Assembly (NCBI GenBank): GCA_920105625.2
Contig: OV050030.1
Span: 82,487,400-82,551,399, forward strand
Origin: Clusia tigrina
Lineage: Eukaryota > Arthropoda > Insecta > Diptera > Clusiidae
Reading direction: 5' to 3'
DNA: 64,000 nucleotides
Of the stretch, positions 22,448 through 32,224 are shown piece by piece. The notes under the pieces are model-generated. The model searched no databases. It saw only the letters and a program-made list of their open reading frames with translations, and had not been told where the DNA came from. Made by a program: the position numbers and the translations under genes. The first letter of the stretch is position 1; the number at the start of each line of letters is the position of its first letter.

Positions 22448-22950
22448 AGACATGTGTTGGCAGTGTTTTACAAGTGTAAACACGATATAATAACGTAAAC
22501 AAACTGATGTCGCGTAGGTATATCAAATATCACGGTTCTGACGTTCAAAGTCAATGCCAGTAGAAGTGTGCCACTTAAACTCGGGCGAATAAAAGTGCCG
22601 AAATGAAAATGTGCTTATTAGGCACTGTAGCCGAATGAGGCACCATAAAGAAGAATATTTTTAAATATATATATATATATATACGAGTATATATACGAGT
22701 ACATACACCGAATGAAGCACTGTAGAGTAAATAATAATTCTACAAGAGAAATAAAATCATGAGGTGGTCATGGGTAGGTAACATAAACTTGACGCGTAAG
22801 CGTTGTGGCCACTAGTGGATAGGGAGCATAAGGGCATCAAGAGAGGGAGAGAGAGAGGGTTTACTTACTCAATAGCTGTGGGATAAGAATAAGAAATAAG
22901 TAGTCGAGAGTTTGCATATGATAATTTGCTTTTATTTGTTTTCACTTTTA

Positions 22951-23334
22951 TTAGTAGAATTTAGAAATAATTAGCGGATTCCCGGGTGGGAATCCGGGCA
23001 CGTTCATTTCGTGCTCCCGGTGCAGTACAACTAGGAGTCGCCCCAGGACTCTCTCGACTCCCTGGTCTTCCGGGTTGAGCCTCGACGTCAGCAGGAGCTT
23101 CCACGATATTTCCACTGCCTCCGGGTAATCCCATTGGGTTTCGATCTCTTTGAGGTAGTTGATTAGGGTGGCTTATATCGGTGTGTAAGATCCACGGGGT
23201 AGATCCAGTAAACGGCGGTGTTCCTCTAGATTTAGGGCCGCGCAAGCGGGATAGATTAGGGGCACCGACTCTTCTATCAGGGTTTTGCGTACCTGATTAA
23301 AGTCCAACATACACTGTCGGAGATAGGTGTTCAT
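22951..23334 (-). pseudogene. Unknown small gene antisense to copy A-right
   Basis: Single-copy mirror of the cassette at 6903-7286: ATG at 23334 on the minus strand, internal TAA at codon 54, final stop after 127 codons, TATA motif about 50 bases upstream and AATAAA at the stop. At the sites where the two left-arm units differ, this copy agrees with unit 1. Function is not recognised. Confidence 0.4.
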
Positions 23335-24219
23335 GATGGCTGGTAAAAGTTAACTGTGCTAAAATGCAGTGCATAAACACGGTTTTATAGTAAATCAATA
23401 AGAGGTCTGTTTTCGGAAAAGTGCTAAACAGACAAGTTTTAGCAATGAACGAGGTATGCGAAGAAAGAAAGGAAAGGAAAAACAGAAAAATTAAACCAAA
23501 TTAGCTGGGCTAAAGTGCTGGGACATGTTCCCAATTCGACCACCGATACAGTAATCAGGTCACTCAGTAGTAGGCGGATTCGGCTAGAATTTTTCTTTTA
23601 CGCAAGTACCCTACGACCATGTTTCAATTATGGGGGTGCTGGGTCTAGAATAAATATGCGGATATATATTTAAACAGGTATGTATTTTTGATGTATACAT
23701 ATAGATAAGTATATGGAGACGGATAATTAGAAATTAGGAATTTGCAGATTCTGCAGCAGACTATATGTAAATATACATAGGGTTTTGCTGTTAATTGATT
23801 GGGGAATTAGCGAGTGGGATATTAAAAAATGTAAATGTTGACATAATAAAATATGTATAGGTTATTTGCGAGCTAGCGTTAGTAATTGATTCTAAGTAAT
23901 TAAGCGTGCCTTGAATGTATGTATGTAGTCATATCCGCGAAAGTTACAAGGTATAAGGAGAGTACACGTTTATGGATATATACATATCAGGCTAGAAGTA
24001 AATTTAAATAAAAAGTAATTATATGCAATGAAAAGTTCAGTCATGCAATGGGCAATTTTTTAACATAAACGGGGTTATCTTGTATAATCTTGTTTTTTTC
24101 GGATGAGCAAAGGGATTTGCTCGAAATTTAAATGAGTGACAACTCACATTTGAAAGCAAAGCATGGAAAAATTAAGCGAAGCAAAACTGATGCCCTAAAT
24201 GGTGATAATAAGACATAGT

Positions 24220-24239
24220 CCAGTCCTCTTTTCCTCTAG
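24220..24239 (+). promoter_or_regulatory. Possible env 3' splice site, copy A-right
   Basis: A pyrimidine run ends in TTTTCCTCTAG, followed by GATGCAG. It is conserved in copy B (to 55115), where the first env-like ATG follows 130 bases later. In A the same spacing is obtained once the rosa insertion is discounted. Envelope-bearing insect elements make env from spliced RNA, so the site is plausible; no transcript evidence is available. Confidence 0.35.
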
Positions 24240-24347
24240 GATGCAGTAGCGAATCCAATAATTTAAGGGGAAAAGACGAGTGGACGTAAATTGAATGATA
24301 TAGCATTCAATTATAGAATAAGCATGTTATGAAAATATTGTTATATA

Positions 24348-25630
24348 AAGGGATTTCTAACAAGAGGTGTTATTTTGAATCACCCGGTATTTCGGTAGCT
24401 GTCACTTTTGAAGCTTTTATTCTTTGATATTTGACAAGTAGAAACTACGCCATTACTAAAAATGGTAATTGAAATTATTAAAATTCACTACAAAAATGGT
24501 GAGAATCGTGCAGTCACAGTTCGCAAAACTAAAGCATTTTTGGGTCGTCGTGAAGCACCTTGTCGGATCGCAATACAGAAATTGGTGGAAAAATTTGAGC
24601 TGTTGGGACAAGTTGTGAAGATGTGAAGAATAAAACCAGTGCACGTCGCTCAAGAACAACTGAGAATATTTCTCCTGTAGCCCAAACTGTTGAAGAAAAC
24701 CCAGGTTTGTCCATTCCTCGTCGTTCTTTGGAATTGGACATTCCACAAACGTCATTACACCATATTTTGCATAAAGACTTGGGTCTTAAGGCTTATAAAG
24801 TTCAGTTAACACAAGATCTCAAGCCGGCCGATCATCAACAACGTGTCTTTGCTGATTGGGTCCTTGAAATGCATGAAAATGATCCGGAATTCCATCGAAA
24901 AATCATCTTGACTGGTGAGGCCCATTTCCACCACGGTGGCTACGTCAACAAGCAAAACTGTCGCATCTGGGGCTCGGAAAACCCAAGAGTTATTGTTGAG
25001 AAGCCTCTCCATCCTCAACGTGTGACTGTTTGGTGCGGTTTATGGTCCGGCGGGGTCATTGGACCTTATTTTTTCGAAAATGAGGTTGGATCAACAGTTA
25101 CGGTGAATGGATGGCGCTATCGAGAGATGATTAATGATTTTTTATGGTCGGAGTTGGATGGTATTGATCTGGACAACGTTTAATTTCAACAAGACGGCGC
25201 TACGTGCTACACAAGCAACGAAACCATTGCTCTTTTACGGGAAGAGTTTCCGGACCGTGTTATCTCTCGAAGAGGTGATCACAATTGGCCACCGAGATCT
25301 TGTGATTTAACACCTTGCGACTTATTCCTTGAGGGCCACGTGAAAGATTAGGTCTACGCCAGCAGCCCAGCATTGATTCAAGACCTCAAAGATAGAATTC
25401 GTGAGGCTGTCGAGGACATAGGGCAGCCACTTTGCTATTTGGTCATGGAAAATTTCATGAAAAGGATATGGTCCTGTAAGCGTGGTCGTGGTGGCCATTT
25501 GGCTGATATTGTTTTTCATTATTAACGGCATACCTTCCTCTTTAATAGGAAATAAACATCCGATCATTTATTTCAAAAAATGGCATTTTTCTTGGAATAC
25601 CAAAAAAACACCTCTTATTGGGAAACCCTT
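24348..25630 (+). mobile_element. Rosa-type (DD41D) Tc1/mariner element, right arm
   Basis: 1283 bp, TA on both sides (24346-24347 and 25631-25632), ends AAGGG...CCCTT with a shared AAGAGGTGTT core. It lies between the presumed splice site and the env start at 25651. The second and third acidic residues of the transposase (codons at 25193 and 25319) are separated by 41 residues, the signature of the rosa (DD41D) family. Confidence 0.9.
24623..25183 (+). pseudogene. DD41D transposase pseudogene, right arm
   Basis: The readable 186 residues cover the end of the DNA-binding region and the start of the catalytic domain (GGYVNKQNCRIWGSENP, VWCGLWSGGVIGPYFFE). The first catalytic Asp is Gly (codon at 24914, GGT for GAT). 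TAA at 25181 interrupts the same frame before QQDGA; a further TAG follows at about 25350. The N-terminal DNA-binding domain upstream (24462-24620) reads in another frame. It cannot act as a transposase, but the ends look complete, so mobilisation in trans would have been possible. Confidence 0.87.
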
Positions 25631-25650
25631 TATTTATACAGAAGTATCGT

Positions 25651-27434
25651 ATGTTTAGTGTAAAATTTTACCTTTTTTGTACGGTTATACTCGTAGATCA
25701 TGTTAGTGATGTTGCTGGCGGTTACCGACAGGATAAGTGCAGGAGTGCGGTTGGACAAACTACCGGACACGGATATATTACTGGAGAAAACAGGAGATGT
25801 ATGGTTCGCCAAAATCTAGTGGATGGTTATAACTAAGTTTCCACGAACAGAATTGGGGATTATTGTGGAACAGTTCAAAGGCATGAAGGAGACAACCAGG
25901 AAGATATGTGAGAGGCATGCAGCGGCCAGCGGGACCGAGCTAAAGCGTAGATGCGATGCTTCGACACGGGAAATAGAGGCAAGTGAGGAGATTTCTGGAA
26001 AAAAAAATCACTGTCCCTAAAGGGGAGGATACGCCGGTCACTAATTGACGCTGGCGGGGAAATTCTGAAATAGGCGATAGGTACGATGGACCACCGAGAT
26101 TCAGACCAAATATATGGTCACTTACAGGATCTTGAGAAGAAGCAGTCACAGACATTGTTATTGCGGGGAAAAGAGGTGACTGTGATGAGAGCAGGATACC
26201 AGGGAAAGAGACAGGAGGAAGCAGAAGTGAACTTGGCAGAGTCTTTTATGTTGGGGAAAGTTATTTCTGAGGAGTTACTGAGGATCCAGGATCAACAACA
26301 AACGGATATAGTGGTGCTTGATGACCTATTACATGGCAAGCTACACCCGTTGTTCCTGATGTCAGATGAGTTACTCAAAGCAGCTCCAAAGTCGATGAAA
26401 GGAATTGCATGGTATAGCGAGGCACCGGAGCAGTTCTATGAACTGGCCGAGGTTCGAACAGAAGAAGCGGAGAACGGTTTAAGAGTGGTCGTTAAGATTT
26501 CAGTGCCATTATTGGAGTTATTTACGATGCACAAGGTGTACCCTATACCCAAACGACTAAACACAGATTGGTGCGTGTTGCCAAAGACGAGATACGATTA
26601 TATAGCCGCAAGCCAGACACAAGAGCATTATATCGGCCTGTCAATAGAGGACGAGGGGAAATGTCGGGAGGTGGGCACAACAAAACATTTATGCTACCAT
26701 CCTGGGAAAATAATAACCCGAGCAAGCGAATATTGCGAAATAGAAGTCTTGAAGCATGAACGGGATCAGTGCGATCACATAGCCATTCCAGCCACGGGAG
26801 GAATTCTGATAGCTACCAGAACCATAAACAGATGGCTCTACCATTTTGACTTTCACGGCAGTGTGCTTAGACGGAATTGGTACATACCGGTTGGAATTGG
26901 TAGATACCGGTTTTATGACCATCGAAGCTGGTTGCAGAATAATTGGTAAAGGAGTAATGTTAGTCCATAAAAGTCAAGAAGAATCACGGTACAAATTCTC
27001 AACGTCCGTCATGGGAACAAACCGTTTAAAGACAAAACTGCAGGAGCTGCTGGGAAATCACAAACGAAGTGACTCTGGCCATACTCTCACAACACCGAAC
27101 ACAGTCTCACTCATGCATTTCCAGGACCTACGAAGAACCCTAACAACGAATAGCAGAGCGATCAGCGACTTGGTTTAAGGAGGCCGAAGATGTTGAAAGG
27201 GTATCACACCTCGCCAATTCCCTTGAGATAGTGCACACCTGGATGAAGGGAGGGGTAGCCGGTATAGCCGGGCTCATCCTAGTAATAATGCTGCTGATGA
27301 CACTTATTTCGAATAAATGGTGCAAAACAGTAGCAGCTCTTCAAAGACTCGAATCAACCACACCAACGGCTCAGCACAATAACCATACCGTCTTCGGCAG
27401 CCGTCAACCGGATCAGCAGTTAGCAGAAGTATAA
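25651..27434 (+). pseudogene. env: Env pseudogene of copy A-right (baculovirus-F-like)
   Basis: ATG at 25651 starts a hydrophobic signal-peptide-like segment. Downstream are a Lys/Arg-rich stretch near 26030, where a protease cleavage site would be expected, and a heptad-rich region after it. A 287-residue central open piece (26086-26949), a cysteine-containing piece (26846-27178) and a membrane anchor with a short tail (27231-27434) follow. The arrangement resembles the baculovirus F / errantivirus Env family. At least one stop (near 26071) and frame changes near 25830, 26870 and 27180 disrupt it. It would mediate membrane fusion in an active relative. Assignment rests on architecture and pattern, not on a search. 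Confidence 0.7.
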
Positions 27435-27849
27435 CATAAGATTTTAGATATAAATATCATAGTAGAATATAAGATCTTAAATATAGAATTAAATTGTTTT
27501 ATCGGTAGTTGTCTGAAATTGTATATACGCCAGTGAGAAAAGAGTCGATGAAAGACCAAATATAAAAAGGGGAATATAGCTAAAAAAAAAAAGATAGAAA
27601 TAAAAGAACAAAATAAAACAACAGAAACACAAGGAAGAAAAAAACTATAAAAGAAGTAAAAAGAGAAAAAAAGAAAAAAAAACGCAAAAGTAAAAAAGAA
27701 AAGAATACAATAATAGAACCCAAATAAAGCGATTTTAAAAAAAGAGAAAAACTATACGTAGGTTTAAGGAAATGCACAGATTGTTTAAAATGCAGAAAAG
27801 AGAAAAAATACTGTAGATTCATTACAAGTTAGTTGTACTCACTTCTTTT
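27435..27849 (+). other. A-rich 3' untranslated region, copy A-right
   Basis: About 415 bases dominated by A with some G and T. No coding content. Mirror of 2387-2802. Related tracts in copies B and C lie at the same position between env remnant and polypurine tract. Confidence 0.65.
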
Positions 27850-27865
27850 AGAAAGGGGGGGAGGC
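27850..27865 (+). other. Polypurine tract, copy A-right
   Basis: AGAAAGGGGGGGAGGC directly precedes the LTR start TGTTGTGAG at 27866. It is the expected primer for plus-strand DNA synthesis. Confidence 0.75.
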
Positions 27866-28381
27866 TGTTGTGAGTTAGAATCAAGCTACCTACGAGTAAT
27901 TGACTCACAGCATCGACTCCTAAAAGATGCCACACTTTATGTGGGATTATCATGTGCTAAAGCTAGTAAAGTTAGTAGCACATACTTTCAGGGTCTAATT
28001 ATTGTAAATGAATAGTATTTATGTAATATTTATTATGTAAACTTTTAGGGTGTTGCAGTTCCGCAGTCGAGTCGACGAAGGGCATTGTAATTTAGAATGC
28101 ACCGTCGACACTTTTAGAGTAGGTCAGTTGGCTTGACCAACTGACACCAATTAACAGGTGCGGAACTGGAACACCAGAAAGGTCAGTTCACAGACTGAGA
28201 TGACTATCAAGAAATAGTATATAAGAATTAGTATTTGTAAGAATAAATCTTCTTGTGATTTGATCTTTGAACATAAAAAGTGGTCTGGTGTTTTTATTCA
28301 AGAGAGTGTTCTAAAGTTTTCGGCTACGCGCCCAGCAGAACCGAAAGGACGTCCCCCGCCAACCAAACACGGACCCCAACA
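27866..28381 (+). repeat. 3' LTR of copy A-right
   Basis: 516 bp, TGTTGTGAG...CCCCAACA. TATATAAG at 28218-28225, AATAAA at 28242, family hairpin GTCAGTTGG-CTTGA-CCAACTGAC at 28123-28145. The flanking bases (GACA after the LTR; TCGC before the 5' LTR at 15215) do not form a target duplication, in line with a recombinant origin. Confidence 0.92.
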
Positions 28382-29287
28382 GACAGGGGCCCCAGGGAAT
28401 AAACCCCTCCTTCAATTATAGTATCAACCAGCAGCCTATAAGGATGTATCAGCCCGACTCAGCTCGACTTGCATTGGTCGCCAAAGAGCTGGGGACATCG
28501 ACCAGACAAGAACTCTACCCCGATGGGACAATCCGTCTACGTTACCCGCCATAGATGCTCCTCCACGAAATCCCTTCAATGCAAACCGGTTTGGAGCTTC
28601 TACCAGCGCTCCTCATATGCGGAAAGGATACTCGGATAGCTAGCAATTTCAAGGGAGGAATCGAGCTACAAAAAGGCCACCTTCGTAGCTACCACCTTCA
28701 CACGATTCGAAACACCGAAGAGTCAATTTTTAAGTGATTCTTCTCCTGGTGGCTGGGCCAATGGAAGCTTCCGGGTTGAAGGTCGTCGTCGACACCGAAA
28801 CTACAGACGGGGTGACCCCGATGCCGATGTTGAGGGGGAAACAACTTTCGACGAGGTTAATTTTTAGGGATGGGAGGTCATTCCTCCCATACCTTCAAAT
28901 GACCTTAGCATCACAGTGTTTAAAATTCTTGGTGGAGACTTGCTCTGCCAAGAATTATATTTAGCATATAACTGGCATGCGGGGAATAAAGCCGGTAATC
29001 AATCCATTTAAGGTCAAAACTGTGGTGGGGACTGTTCATATCACTAGGAAATGTGGAATGAATGTGCTAGGAATTACATCCTTTTACATGCTTCCCACTC
29101 TAAACCCCTTTGACGCTATAATCGGATTTGATCTGCTAACGGACGTCTCGACTTGAGTCAACTTAGACTTGGGAAACCTCAGCCATGCCCGGGGAATGGA
29201 AACGCTGCTCTTTCAGAAGTGTGAAGGGGTGAATTACACAGATTCCATCATAGACGAGAACGAAGAAGTAGAGCATACCATCAGCAA
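28382..29287 (+). pseudogene. Pol/protease scrap of a second LTR retrotransposon, right arm
   Basis: Mirror of 946-1854. Frames at 28555-28737, 28734-28964 and 28979-29155 read through a degraded protease region (LVETC at the active-site position, FDAIIGFDLL further on). The amino-acid sequences of the two arms are identical where open. It ends at the A-tail of the Jockey element. Confidence 0.5.
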
Positions 29288-32040
29288 CTTTTATTATTAT
29301 TTTTTTTAAGCAATTCATATTTATTGTTGCAACTCGTATGCAGACTAACAATAAGTAAATATATTTTAAAACTAGACAACAATGTATCACTGCTCCTGGC
29401 GACTGTATGGAGAAAATATTAGTGAACACTTATTATTTTAGAAAAACAATAAAAATAAAAGTAATTATAGAAATTAGTAATGATGGCTTATTTAATAATA
29501 GTTTCAATGGTAATAAGTCTGCTCTCTTCAAGCGGGTCATTGGCTTGTTTGTAGTAAATTCCTAGCTAGTATATTGGGGTGGTTCGTTAATTTTAGTTGG
29601 TACTTCTTTTTGACATCTGAATGCCTCTGACCTATTAGAGGCACACCTAGATCTCGGTGAATGTTTAGGTTATTCTAGACTGGGTCCTTTGCTACAGTTC
29701 GGTGTTTGATGTTTTTGCTTCTCCCCACAGCTGAATTCCATATGTCCAGATGGGTACTATTATGGCTTTGTATAAGAGTACATTGTAGTCAAGGCTTAAT
29801 TTTGAGTTTGAATTTAAAGGCCAGTTAAGGCTTGCAGCTTTTAGTTTGATGTGCGTTCTTTTCTTTTCTATGTGTGTTCTCCAGGTAAGGCGTCTGTCGA
29901 GGTGAATGCCTAATTATTTCACTTCTATCTCCTGTGGGATAGTTTTGTTGTTGAGTATGATTGGAGGACACGTGTGTTTGTTGAGTGTAAATGTTATGTG
30001 TGTGTTTTTTGTTCATTTACTGTGATGCGCCATTTCAAAAGCCAATTTTCAACCACGTGTAAATGTTCGTTGAGATCACGCGATGCTATATGACGGTGCT
30101 TGTGGCAAGTTAAAATCGCAGTGTCATCGGCAAAAGTTGAGGTGAGCAGATATTTGTTTGTTGGTAAGTCTGAGGTCAATAGTGTGTACAGTATCGGTCC
30201 AAGAACAATTCCTTGAGGTACTCCAGCCAATACATCCATTTCTGGTGAAATGTAATCTTCACATTTGACTTGAAATCGCCTACCCTTTAAGTATGATTCC
30301 AGGATACTATGGATATTTGAAGGCAAAAGTTTTCTTATTTTGTAGACGAGGCCCTCGTGCCACACTTTGTCAAAGGCTTGTGCGACATCAAGGAACACTG
30401 CAGAGCAGTATTGTTTCCCCTCGAACTCCTTTCTGATTTGGGACACTAGTCGGTGTACTTGTTCAATAGTGCCATGCTTTTTTCGAAAGCCAAATTGGAT
30501 TAGGTATTACTTTATTTTGTACCAGATATGGGGTTAATTTTAATAGCAATAAATTCTCGAATAGTTTCGAGACGACGGATAACAGGCTTATTGTTCTGTA
30601 TGACGAGACTTGCGTTGGAGTTTTGTCAGGTTTGGGTATCATGATTACGTGGGATAGTTTCTAAACTTGGGGAAAGTAACCTTGTCTAAGAATTGTGTTA
30701 AATAATATTGTTAAATGCTTTACTGTAAGCGGAGGTAGCTCCATCAACATGAGTTGAGATAAAATGCCACACTTCTTTAGGCCTCAACCGTAGGTCCATC
30801 TGGGGAATTAGGTTGTTTAATGTAGGTATTTTAAAGTTGTTACTAGGAGGATTTGGTTGGAATGCCATTTTAAGATGTTGAGCAAAAGCTTGCCCCTTCT
30901 CCTGATTGCTTCTTGCCCATCTTCCATCTATAAGTCCTATAACCTGTATACCTCTTTCAGTTTCCGAAAATTTTGGTTTGTGTCTTCTGGGTATTTCCTT
31001 AGGTGCATTATAACTGGGGAATGATGAGGGCCGTTGATTTTGTGGGGCTCTTCAACTGTAATTCGGCGGTGCATAAGGCATCGCATATTATAGATTGGAT
31101 GGACTTCGTTTTTTTGCAGCTTTCTTGATTCTGGCTCAAGCTAAACTCGGAACATTGGTTGTGGGATATTATTCTTATTTTTTATGTTAAATATGGATTT
31201 TGGGTTGAAACCGGCTTCGATCAATGCTTCTTTCATCTCAGATTGGTCGACATCTGATTCTATTCCTTTTAATACGACAATCAAACCTTTACTGCTTTTC
31301 AGTTGATACGTATAATAGTTTGTTTTACCACTGTCAAGGTAGTTGATTGCCAAGCGATAATTTTTGTCAGTATGGATCTGAATTTTTGTTTCCTGTAAGT
31401 CACCCTTCTTTAGTGCAACTATATGGTAGTTATTTTGCCCTATCAAGCTAGATAGTCTAGAGACCAGCATATTAGTGCTGCGTTCGCGCAGATAAATTGG
31501 GGGAGGTTTGACTTCTTTAAATATTTCTGTACCTCCAATTTTTGGTCTGGATCTGCTAGATTAACGGCAAGCAAGGCAAAGCGATTTTGGCTCGGTACTG
31601 TGTTGGTGCATTCTTCATATTTATTTGGTTTGTACATTTTTTTTGGGATTTTGTCATGTTTTTAAACGGACTTAGCTTTCGCTTAATATTCATATAGCGG
31701 TCCATGCCAGTCTGTATTGCCGAACTATTCTGTTTTGCAGTTTGTTTAATGTTGTTGGTTAATGCTTTGTTGGTGGCTGTAGCGGTTAATGTGTTTGCTG
31801 TGGAGAGAGCAGATAGTGAATTAGCGCGTAGTTTCAGTTTTTGAAACTATGCTGATTTCTTTATTGTTTAGTGTACGCTGAGCTTTCATCACCAAACGTT
31901 CGGGTGACTCCTCAAGCATCAAATTGTCTGTGTCGTTAGAGAGCATCAGATCTTTGCTCACATTGTACGCTGCGTTATCTGCTTTAGCGAGCTTACTTTC
32001 TGGTTGGGGAGAGCGTGCTCATAAGCAGGCCCTCTCAGCT
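29288..32040 (-). mobile_element. Jockey-clade non-LTR retrotransposon, internally deleted
   Basis: Read on the minus strand. The 5' part holds ORF1-like sequence (31141-31637 and further upstream to about 32000; NRFALLAVN, QPMFRV followed by EVHPIYNM and EEPHK). The CCHC part of ORF1 and nearly all of the endonuclease are missing. The RT linker and RT follow (WARSNQEKGQAFAQHL near 30900, then 30446-29994), then thumb, 3' untranslated region and an A-rich tail at 29288-29305. The outer part, from 30233 on, has no counterpart in the window because the left arm leaves the window. The 5' limit is approximate. Confidence 0.8.
29994..30446 (-). pseudogene. Reverse transcriptase core of the Jockey element
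   Basis: 150 open residues with domain A (FLDVAQAFDKVWHEGL), domain B (GVPQGIVLGPILY) and domain C (FADDTAIL), so both catalytic Asp residues are present. Stops and frame changes precede and follow it. The window edge cuts the left-arm copy at domain B. Confidence 0.88.
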
Positions 32041-32224
32041 ATTGTTTGTTTATAGTTTATGTTTATGTTTATGTGTGCGATTTTTCGTTTCAATACTTAC
32101 TCGAAGCACCTTTTATTTATTTTATATTTAAGTTTTTTGTTTAATTTTATTTTTTATTTGAGTCTCTGTCTCAGATTTAAATATTGATTGCCAGATTTGG
32201 CTTATCACCTTATCGCACTTGATT

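Larger units (their letters stand above)
22448..24347 (+). other. Pol-env spacer of copy A-right
   Basis: From the end of pol to the rosa insertion. 22448-22795 and 23667-24347 have counterparts in copies B (54168-55244) and C (59841-60527). The middle, about 22800-23665, holds the antisense cassette and has no counterpart there. A (TA)n run lies at about 22664-22682. No sense-strand gene is seen. Confidence 0.65.
1..30233. repeat. Palindrome 1: ~30-kb inverted repeat
   Basis: Positions 1-14516 match the reverse complement of 16902-30233 almost base for base. Paired coordinates sum to about 30233-30237 outside the left tandem duplication and to about 31413 inside it. An inner pair, 14518-14944 and 14945-15371, closes the centre. 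Each arm holds, from outside in, a Jockey 3' part, a pol scrap of another LTR element, a 3' LTR, env, a rosa transposon, an antisense cassette, pol, gag and a 5' LTR. The left arm continues beyond the window. The arms are not identical: the left has an extra 1.17-kb tandem copy and lacks about 1.5 kb of LTR, leader and 5' gag. Scattered substitutions argue against a trivial duplicate-read artefact. Confidence 0.93.

Noticed and set aside
1..30233. Palindrome as a plain assembly or missed-adapter artefact
   Set aside because: Arms differ by a 1174-bp tandem unit, a 1.5-kb deletion and protein-level substitutions clustered in gag and pol, which duplicated reads would not give. Not excluded absolutely; long-read phasing would settle it.
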